Of a DNA stretch of 64,000 bases, positions 22,994 through 31,618 are shown one piece after another. How positions within the stretch are numbered: position 1 is the stretch's first letter; each line of letters opens with the position of its first letter. The stretch comes from Lenzites betulinus (taxonomy: Eukaryota; Basidiomycota; Agaricomycetes; Polyporales; Polyporaceae): positions 372,001 through 436,000 of the forward strand of contig JABYQU010000029.1 in assembly GCA_022264855.1 (NCBI GenBank), written 5' to 3'. The position numbers and the translations under genes are program-made. Under the pieces are notes generated by a model. It did not search any database. It was not told where the DNA came from and was given only the letters and a program-made list of their open reading frames with translations.

Positions 22994-23354
22994 CCACAAT
23001 AGCGCCAGAACCTTTTCTTCTCCGCTACCTAATTGTTTCTTCACGAGCGCAGCGGCAACAACAAGTCATCCCATAGTAGTGCTTAGCTACAGACATCAAC
23101 AGAACATTCCACCTCATTTCTCAAGCTTCAAATTCGCTAAGAAAGAACCCACTGACAACTTGTGGCACGCGGTTGCGCCCTGAGCCAAGCCCGTCGAGGA
23201 CAGGATGGGACAATTGGCCTAGTAAGAGCCCTCACACACGGTAGGGAACGCTTGTGAGAAGCGCGATGTCGAGGTGACGTCCGTTCATGCATTTGTATTG
23301 CAGAGTGAGTGAGTGAGAGGTAGTTAAAACCTCCGTCTCTGGCCGTGCTTATAA
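22994..23354 (+). promoter_or_regulatory. Conserved upstream block of disordered-family copy 3
   Basis: In order toward the gene: distal segment 22994-23040 (CACAATAGCGCCAGAACC, ending ACCTAATTGTTTC), GATGGGACAATTGGC at 23204-23218, TGTGAGAAGCGCGATGTCGA at 23253-23272 followed by GGTGACGTCC, TTAAAACCTCCG at 23323-23334, and TTATAA at 23349-23354, about 107 bases before the ATG. The elements match copies 1 and 2 in order. Confidence 0.6.
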
Positions 23355-23373
23355 CTGCGGGCGTCGAGGCGAA

Positions 23374-23425
23374 CTCGAACTTCAGACCTGACTTCCAGCT
23401 CTCGAACTTCAGACCTGACTTCCAG
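23374..23425 (+). repeat. Tandem repeat, 27-bp period, two copies, in 5' UTR
   Basis: Two perfect 25-base units (23374-23398 and 23401-23425) separated by CT, each starting CTCGAACTTCAGACC. They lie between the TATA box and the start codon of disordered-family copy 3, so they are probably transcribed. Confidence 0.85.
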
Positions 23426-23460
23426 CTCTTCCGACTCACTCTCGTCGTCCCATACACACT

Positions 23461-24499
23461 ATGAACTTCCCAACTAGTACCGGCTCATCTCCTTTGTACG
23501 TGTTCGCCAATGTGAGCCAAGTGACCAACATACTGACTGCTCTTTTTGCCGTAGCGGGTCTCCGTCAAGCAAGTCTCACAAAACCGACGATGATTATCTG
23601 CCTATCATCCGAAGGGATGGCGAGATTAGCCTTCCCGTGTATGCTGTCCTACTTTCTATCCTGACGCGTTCCTAAGTCCCTGATCGCGTTTTGCACAGAT
23701 CTGAACTGATGAGAGAGGCATTGCACCACTTCTCAAATCTGAGTGAAGACTCGAACCGTTCTACAGGGGATGTTACGTCGACTCGGAAACTGTATGTCCA
23801 TATATGCTACACGGCCCGCATCCTGTGCCCCAATCAGCTTTCTTCAGTGGTAGCATACTGGATGTGCCCCCGAGAGCCTTCCAGAGGCCCGTCGAGCATG
23901 AAAAGCGTCGTGAGGACAACCAGGTCAGCCAGCAAACCGCCAGCTCCTCAGGCCACCGCTTCGACTCGGAAGTCACACACACCACGAACGCCATCCCAAT
24001 GACGCCTAATCGCTCTCAGCAATGGCTGTCGCTCCACCCGAATGTCTCCGGGACGCCGGGATTGGCATCCAACAGTCCTTGCATCGAGGATGTCCCTCTT
24101 CCTCCATTTTCGTCCGTGGAGAGGCACAGGAATCAACCTAGGCCAATGCGTGGCAATGGGCCTGGCGTGCCCCCCCTTTTTCCGGACTTCATGATGCCAG
24201 TGTCACATCGCGAGGTTGCCCGAATGGCGAAAGAAAAGCGTGTGCCCTATCGCGCTCCCTCTCCTCGCCCCCACGAACAAACTGCGTCGCATGTTGCGGA
24301 ACAGTCTTCGGCAGGGTCGGCTCGTCGATCGCGCCGCGTGGACGACATGGTGGAGGATGAGGATGCTCCTGTTGCAGGCCCCTCCACTCGTGACACGGGC
24401 GTGCAGTCGTCGGTGGGCCCGGTTCGTCAGCCGCGTCGCACACGGGGAAGAGGCAAGAAATCTGCCAACACTTCTGCCCGCAAACCTCGCCGGAAGTGA
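23461..24499 (+). CDS. Disordered basic-tail family protein, copy 3
   Basis: Four exons on the plus strand: 23461-23495, 23555-23638, 23699-23791 and 23848-24499 (287 residues), all introns phase 2. Exon 1 has the same 35-nt size as in copy 1. The third exon starts SELMREALHHFSNLSED, aligning with SEAMNDAYRHFSELS in copy 1. Exon 4 lacks the acidic ELDPY segment of copies 1 and 2 but keeps the C-terminal pattern: SSAGSARRSRRVDD, an acidic stretch, QSSVGPVRQPRRTRG and the basic tail ARKPRRK. Mostly disordered, no known domain, function unknown. Confidence 0.8.
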
Positions 24500-24768
24500 A
24501 AGGCGTTTTGACGATCTTTATCTTCTCGTCTTAGACAATATTCTTGTACTCACACCACGCTCTCTTGACTGTGTTTCTGTCGTCTTGAAATCAATCTTGT
24601 GTACCCTACTATTCCATGTTCAGTCCCAGCTCTCAGATCCTAGATCTCATGGCTGTGTCTCGCCATACCCGATTGCCTGAAAAGCCAAGGTGGCGACAAA
24701 AGATGAACCGAGTAATTTCCGCCGGTACATGTAAAGCAAACTCGGACATGGATACTATTATAGTACTC

Positions 24769-25194
24769 CTAGCTCACTCGCCGCAGCAACCGGAATCCTA
24801 ATGCTGATATCACAACCTCTTGAACGTTGAAACTATACCAAGCAGACTCGGACCCGTCCATTACGTCGTTCGCCGCGTTGGCATACCGCTCATCGATCGC
24901 TCGCCAATCTCCTGACGAAGACTGCTGTACTGTCGTTACGGACAGGGATTTTAGCGGGGGGGCGCTGTGGGATGCGCGTGTGCGCAGACAGCTGAGGAGT
25001 ACGGCCTCCATCAGCGCGCCATCTTTCCAGTCGAATCCATCCAAAGTGAGCTGTACCGGTGGTGCTGTCTCAGGTGATACAAGGTCCATGAGGTTGCTAA
25101 GAGTCGCGTTGGAAGCGAACGTTAGGAACTCAATACTCCAAGTGGAGATAGAAGATGAATTGACTAGTTGTCGCTGGTACACGCACTTGAACAA
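24769..25194 (-). pseudogene. Truncated 3' copy of the neighbouring F-box gene
   Basis: This reading frame matches only the C-terminal ~120 residues of the F-box protein encoded just upstream (minus strand). Shared landmarks include FDWKDGALMEAVL against FDWEDGALMEGVL, CLRTRASHSAPPLKSLSV against CLRMRASHGAPALRRLSV, and a matching tail. It lacks the F-box and most leucine-rich repeats and has no start of its own. Part of it (from about 25110) is also found next to the 60-62 kb copy, so this arrangement predates the larger duplication. It could also serve as an alternative last exon of the gene, which cannot be excluded. Confidence 0.65.
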
Positions 25195-27390
25195 GAGTTA
25201 CTATCATTGCACTCTTATTCTATGCGCTGCGTCCACCGGAATCCAAGCATTCTCATAACTTCCAGGGCGGTGAAATCGTATTCTGCAGACGGCCCGGCCA
25301 ACAGATCCTTCGCCGCGTTTGCAAACTGCTCGTCCATCGTTCGCCAATCCTTCAACCGAGGCTGCCGTATAGTCGTGACGGATAACCGCCTTAGCGCGGG
25401 GGCGCCGTGGGATGCGCGCATGCGCAGGCAGCTCAAGACGCCCTCCATCAGCGCGCCATCCTCCCAGTCGAATTCTTGCAAGGTGAACCGCTCGAGCTTG
25501 GGGCAGCGGACACATGACTGATGTCCCGACGGTGTTACCCCATGCGAGATATGGTCCACGAGGTCGCTAGGGGTCGGGTCGAGACTGGTGCCTGTCATAC
25601 TACAAAGCGATAGAAGGAGGGCCTGCGGTATGGGCTCGGAAAGAGCCTCATCGTCCTGCGCATAGTTGAACGACAAATAAGTGAGGTTCTTGAAAGTGTC
25701 GAGAAGTCGGAGTAGCGTGCTGGCGTCCTGAGCAAGCTGATTCATGGGGACCCCGAGAGTGAGTGAGGTCAAGTTGGTGGAGTCAAACAGACTGATGACT
25801 TGTTCAAAGACGAGGTTGATATGAGGTTTTGATGGCCCGCCGAAAGCGATAGCTAAGTCCCGATCTACGAAGCCATGACGACTCTTGAGAGTGTACTCCC
25901 TCGGTAAGAGGCGCATCACAGCCTCGTTGGATTGACGGAAGACTGAGTCGCGGTCGTTTGCCTGATAGAGCGAAGCGGCGTGGTCGACTACACTGTGTGT
26001 ACTGTCTTGCAGCTCGGCGTCGGTGAGAGATCCGTTCAGTGTGGTGTTGTTTGGAAGTTGTATGGAGGCTGTCAGCCAGCGGATCAATGGGGATTCGTCG
26101 GTGACAGTAAGGCTCCGCAGTCGAGGTAGGGCTATTTGGTGCCTGGGACGAGGAGGATGGGAGCCTGTGTGGCTTGCGGCGGCGAGGAAGCGGTCCAGGG
26201 AGAGGTACTCGAGCTGTCGGCCATGTTCGAGCACATCGAGAAACATGTCAAAAGATATGCGAGAGGGGTATATGGAGCAGCGCCTCAAATCCAAGGTTGT
26301 GAGTTGAGAAATAAATCGGGCTGACCATAGCACATCGACGTCTGAGACTGTGAGGTGCTTCAGCCGCGGATAGTTGTCAATATTCAGGATGATCACACCA
26401 GGCGTTCCGGCCGCCCGAGGTGACAGATCCCATAAGTTTGATATCTTCAGGCGTTGGAGAGAGGGCGATGGACCACTGATGATCGACGACAACGCAAATA
26501 CATCTGTCTCCCAATGCCAGGGTCTGATCCATACCTCCAGTGACCATATCCGATCACGATATGTTGAGACATCGACAGAGACCACCACAGACAAGTCGAC
26601 AACGTCCAGCTCTAGCAATGCTTGTTGGGACCGGGCTACTGCAAGCTGAAACCAGTGTGGGTGTTTCCAAACGCTAATTGTGCGCCAAAAGCAAGCATGT
26701 TCCAGAAGGACGGCCCGCCAATGGCGACACACTCGCCCCAGGAGGACCCACTCAGGACCATTAACGCGGTCACTTGTGAAGAACGTCCGGTGGGGAACGA
26801 GCTGGAAGATGGCGACGAGGATCTCGACTGGGAGCTGGTTGACGGGCAGACGAGCATTCCACAATGCTGAAAAGGCAGGCCGGTCGATAAGTGCGACAGC
26901 GATCCGTGCCCATCGAAAGGAATCCCAGTCGCTGAGGGCCTCATTAAGAGTGCTGCTCTCGAGGGCGGGTGGTGGAAGGCCATAGAGCGGGCCGATGAGG
27001 AAGGAGGCTTCTGAGACTGAGATTTCTGGGATGGGTTCCGTCTCTCTCAAGGCTGGAGAAGGGCTCTGTTCTTCGACTTTGGGTGGCGCATCTGGCCGAC
27101 GTCTCGCTCGTGTGCCAGTCTTGGTTCTGAGGCAGCCGTGGCGTCTTTGAGTGATCAGCGTTTCTTGGGAAATCGCATCACACTCACAATAACCTCTTCC
27201 TTAAATATTTTACGAACCGCACGATGTTCATGATGGGTACTGTCCTGTGACGAGTCTGGGACCCAACGCGAAGTTCCACCAATGGTATGTTAGTGATTTG
27301 TGACAAGCGTCACTTAGCTGCCGAACTTACCGGTAACGAATGTGTCAAGCCAGAAGCTGGCGGTAAGTTGGAGGTAAAGTGGTGCTGGAG
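25111..27390. repeat. Segmental duplication, copy A
   Basis: Homologous to about 59885-62337. The matching block covers the whole F-box gene, its 5' exon and intron, about 150 bases of promoter, and about 100 bases of 3' flank that include the start of the truncated fragment. Coding identity is very high by eye; the noncoding flank is more diverged but collinear. Confidence 0.8.
25215..27231 (-). CDS. F-box/leucine-rich protein, duplicated copy A
   Basis: Two exons: 27188-27231 (starts MNIVRFVKYLRKR) and 25215-27126 (651 residues), intron phase 2. The F-box lies around residues 85-140 with LPVNQLPVEILVAIFQLVP and VCRHWRAVLLEHACFWRTI, the standard basidiomycete F-box signature. The remainder is leucine-rich with a conserved CPKLERFTLQEFDWEDG segment near the end. 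Probably a substrate adaptor for an SCF ubiquitin ligase. The start was chosen because the longer exon opens only with a non-ATG codon, while exon 1 supplies an ATG, a good donor and an alignment with copy B. Copy B at 60-62 kb has a longer, repeat-rich N-terminus. Confidence 0.85.
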
Positions 27391-27752
27391 ATGGTAGTAG
27401 TACCTAGCCACGAACTACCTCATCAGGCGAGTCCAACATTCGGACTTCTGTTTATGGTAAGTCAGCGCCAGAGTGAAGGCTACTACGAGTCGGACGCGCC
27501 GGGCCAGATCTTCAAAGCTAACAAGGTGTGGGGGAACGAGTCGGTGGACACCATAAAAGCCGTAGTATATGATGTATGTGCTACATGCCCCTGTCGGTAG
27601 GACAGGGCGAAATTTGGTTGCAAGACGATCGAGGAGACTCCTCATACTATCGGACATGCAGCTCAACCACTGCGGACGACTTGATCAAACTGCTGCTCAG
27701 GAATACCAACATGAACAAATATGCACTCGATACCCTTGAGCATATAATCTTG
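27391..27752. other. Intergenic region
   Basis: Beyond the edge of the duplicated segment; separates the F-box gene from the 3' end of lectin 1. No feature recognised. Confidence 0.5.
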
Positions 27753-29040
27753 TCAGACAGGGACAGCGTCCCACTGTGAAAGCAAGGTATCGTCGCAGTC
27801 AGCGAGGACAACCTGGGTGCAGTTCAGTACAGTACAGTACATCCAGATCCGAACACGAGGGCATGGCCGCTGCACATGCCACAGCGGAGACGCACATCCT
27901 CCATGTCCTCGCTCATATTTTGCGAGCTGATAACAAGGTTTGTCTTCTGCCAAAAGATTCTATAGTGCTGAAAGGTTAATACATAAAAATTAAAGCAGTA
28001 GGAAGCGGCACGGGACTAACCGAATCGTAGCTTTCCCGTCCTTCGCCTTGCAGCGCTCGACGCGCCAGCTTACTGGATATGGGCTCGCAACGATGCACGC
28101 GTCTTGCTGCGCTGGGCCTTGCACTGTGAGATACAGAGGTTTTCCGTTCAATGACTTGCGGCAGGCCTGGATGACCTCTCCATCAGCGCTAGGAGTCATG
28201 CGCCACTACACAAGAGCATAGTATACATTACATCGTATTTGCACTCAAACCGAGCGATGCGACGCACCTGTTGGCTCTCTTGCTTGTGCAAAATACCGTG
28301 CTTTACTCGCCTCCTACCCGTGTTCTCGAGTTCCAGGGCTATTTTGCCATTCATGTGAAGGATGGCAAAGCTGGCGGAAGGTGCAGTGCCATCCAGCTGA
28401 TCTGGTTCTACGATGCGGGAGAAGTACCACAGCTGACATGGTTCTCCGGGTTTGAGCCGCACCAGCTGCACCTTGCCGGCGAACATGTTCAGCATCGTTG
28501 CATACCGTAACTAGTGCCAACAAGCTTACTTTGGTTCCTGGAGCGGAATCACCCCAGTCGCGCAAGTCGAAGACGTAGTCGGTATTGGGCCATGTAATCC
28601 TTTACACAGTATAGACGAGAAAACACACACATGAGGGGTGAGTGCGGGCTGGCGCTACGCTATGGATAGGGTGCATACCTCAATGCGCCGTCGACGGAGT
28701 ACACATACCAGCTAATGGGCACAGTGGAGCCAACGATCTCCGTACCTTCCTTCAACTGGCCCTTGATTGACAGGTAGAGCGGTTCTCCGTCGTTGGAATC
28801 TCGACCATTCCGAATCGCCCACCCGTTACCGGTGTTGATGAACTTCCACTGTTGTACCAAGAATCAATGACTCGGTAACATAATACATTGTTGGGAAGAT
28901 CGCCGCACCCGTTGGTTCAGCTCGGAGTGGAGGTCATGACCTTCAACGTGGCGTTTCGAAGTCATATCGAGCGCGGTTCCACCTTTGGCATTGAGGAGGA
29001 CGTAGGTGCCGTGAGGCAGGAAAGAATCGCAGAGTGCCAT
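27753..29040 (-). CDS. Ricin-B-like double beta-trefoil lectin 1
   Basis: Seven exons on the minus strand: 28909-29040, 28679-28848, 28530-28599, 28268-28471, 28021-28205, 27896-27959 and 27753-27812 (294 residues). The protein is two tandem copies of one beta-trefoil unit. The first runs from GTYVLLNAKGGTALDM through QRWKFINTGNGWAI, LYLSIKG and PISWYVYS to CQLWYFSRI. The second runs from FAILHMNGKIALELE through QQWRMTPSADG, LYLTVQG and PVSWRVER to the end. This is the CBM13/ricin-B-like fold of mushroom lectins, usually cytoplasmic, sugar-binding and proposed to act in defence or storage. There is no signal peptide. The last two exons are the least certain. A similar gene follows in tandem. 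Confidence 0.8.
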
Positions 29041-29875
29041 CCTAGAATTCTTTGTACCTAGAGCTGGCGGGATGTGGGTGATTGGAGGGTGCAGCGAATT
29101 GATGGTCCTTATACCTCGGCAACTCTTCTCAAGGTTTCGTCGAAGCTGGCTCGTGGATGCCTCATGCACTGGTTCCGTGCTGCGGTAATTGATGTTACTG
29201 ATACTATCACTGTGAGCTGGATCGTTGTGCGTGAGGTCGTCGAGTGTATTCTTCAAGTTTAAAGCTGGCGCAGGATAGGGAAAACAGCATAAGTCCGATT
29301 CGTTACGACAAAAACATTCGGCCATATATTGTCCGGAATAGGCAAATTCGCGGTCACGAGCGCGTGAGTGCGTCGACGCGTCGCATGATTTCAATGATCG
29401 GACGCGTTCTCAGGCCCAGGTTTCGAGCACTCTTACCTCTAAGCTATGTCAATTGGATGTCTCCGTCCTGAGCTTAACTCTCCGCCTTTGCATTATCAGA
29501 AGTGGCTGAGCAGGAGGATCCAATGACTCACGATGCCGCCGGTGGCGGGCCATATTCGAAGACTGAAATCTCTCGCTAAAGTTCAATCATTGTCAACCGA
29601 CATTGTCGTGTAGAGAGTCCTTCGCATACACGAGACACAAAAGGCGCAAGCGTTCTAGGCCAATATCTGAACAAGGCAGGGTCAACAGCACGCAAGCGGG
29701 GAACTAAGGCAACGACACATCCGATCGCGCTCTTCAACGAACCCAAGGAAAATCTCGGCTAGAGAGATCGACCTGTATGTGATACATCAGCGCTCATGTA
29801 CACACAAATACTACGTAGAACATCGCTACCCACTATCTCTGAGTGTGGTGTCCTCGACACTCTGTTGGCAGGCTC
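29041..29875. other. Region between tandem lectin genes
   Basis: Holds the lectin 1 promoter and the 3' end of lectin 2. A tRNA-like fragment near 29401-29450 was examined and rejected. No gene recognised. Confidence 0.5.
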
Positions 29876-31241
29876 TCACACAAACGACTTCGATTCCGAG
29901 GCTACGATGACTGTCCATTCGCACGCCGGACTACCATCGCATTCGCTCAGAGTAGCCTGAGTATTCGTCAGAGCAGTGTACTGTGGCAATCCGGGAACAT
30001 CACAAACTGCATCGGGGCCAACCAGGGGTGCGCTAACGACGAGGTTCGTCTCTGGCCAAAAGATTCTGCATGACGGTGCGCGGCATTCAGCTTGAAAAAC
30101 TCTTCGGGCCGCACTAAAATGAGCGCTAGAGCGGGGGACTGACCGTACTGTGTTGGACTTTCCGTCCTTGGATGGGTGTCGCTCTATCCGCCAACTTACT
30201 GGATATGGGCTTGCAACGACACGCGCGCCATTCTGCGCGAGCCCGCGCACCGTGAGGTATAACGGCTCGTCGTCGAGGGACTTCCAACAGGCTTGGACCA
30301 CTTCCCCGTCGATACTAGTGTCGCGAATGAAACGCCACTGAGAGGGGACAGCGTTCTGCTCAGATCTGGGGCGCACACATCCGAGGGGTATACTGAACGT
30401 ACCTGCTGGCCGAGAGTTGGACGCGCATGTTTGGTGCTAGATATCACCCGCTTCCTGGACGCGCTATCCAGCTCGAGGACCATACTGCCCTCTGCGTGTT
30501 CAAGAACATACGCGCCGGATTTCGGATCTTGACGTTGAGATAAGGTCTTGACGTCGCTTTCGGTGGGATCGTGCGCATAGCGGAAGTCCGAGTCGCAGCG
30601 CGCACTGTACCAAAGCTGCTTCGCCTGTATACCGTCACGTATGGACCACAGTTCGACCTGCGCGCAGAATGAGAACCCTGATCAAAGACCAATCCAGTTA
30701 TCCATATTCTCGCACCTTTGTGTACTCTTTCGGATTTCCTCCATCAAGATTCAAGGCAAGAATGGTGTGCGACAAGGTGATGCTACAACGGTGGAAGTCG
30801 CAATGATGTCAGTAAGGCGGGACAGAATGGCAGGGGGAGGGGCCGCTGTGCTTGTGATGTCCATACCTCAGTGCACCGTCAATGACGTTTACATCCCAGC
30901 TCGTTGGGAACAGGGAAGCCACCACCCCAGTGCCGTTTTTCGGGAGCTCGTTAGCGACAGAGAGGTACAGCGTTCTTCCCTCGTTCGACGTCTGACAGCT
31001 CTGGATGTACCACCCCCTGTTGTCTGTCTTGATGAATTTCCACTACAAAGGTACGATCAGCCAGTTCACAGCATCTCAAGACTTGAGCTCTCGATACCAA
31101 TTGGTTTTGCCCAAAATGCGGGGGGAAGCCTATAACTCTCGTTGGGTTCATATGTATGTGGAGCACGGTCCCTCCTTTCACATTCCGCAATGCGTACGTG
31201 GGACCTTCGCATAGTGGCAAGGAGGCAGTGAGAGGAGTCAT
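29876..31241 (-). CDS. Ricin-B-like double beta-trefoil lectin 2
   Basis: Six exons on the minus strand: 31098-31241, 30867-31042, 30716-30782, 30403-30657, 30144-30337 and 29876-30065 (341 residues). Its first five junctions fall at the same positions and phases as in lectin 1. Landmarks: GPTYALRNVKGGTVLHI, WKFIKTDNRGWYIQ, LYLSVANEL, ALNLDGGNPKEYTKVELW, then in the second unit SMVLELDSASRKRV, QQWRFIRDTSIDGEVVQA, LYLTVRG, PYPVSWRIER and RIFWPETNLVVSAP. Start taken at the first ATG of the frame (31241); the frame extends upstream only through a non-ATG codon. Diverged from lectin 1, so the tandem duplication is not recent. The final exon lacks the extra intron seen in lectin 1. Confidence 0.8.
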
Positions 31242-31618
31242 CGAAGCGGACGAGCGTTGAAGCTGAAGTTGCAGCAACTATGGCCGGGCAGGAATATGGA
31301 GGCCCACTATCAAGCTGCAATCCGACTACCGCAGCATATCAAAGCCTCGTGCAGTGGAACTTCTGTGATACAGCAATAGTCACCGCGGACTTCTCGTCCA
31401 ATCACCTGCTGGTGAACTCAATGTCAAAGCGGTTCAGCACGGCTAGCACGGTTTGACGAACCTGAGATGTTGGCTCCAGTTAGGGCAGGGTGCCCAGTGC
31501 AAGCGCGGATTTCCAGAGTCAATTATACAGTAACATTGACGGACAGACGACTCGGATCTGTAGCCACTCTAAGAGTTCAATAAACGTCACATACAGGCTG
31601 ATACAGCTACCGGGTCGA
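31242..31618. other. Intergenic region
   Basis: Between the lectin 2 promoter and the 3' end of the permease gene. No gene recognised. Confidence 0.5.

Noticed and set aside
29401..29455. tRNA-like sequence on the minus strand (AGCTTAGAGGTAAGAG)
   Set aside because: Resembles a D arm, but no anticodon stem, T arm or acceptor stem can be formed around it.
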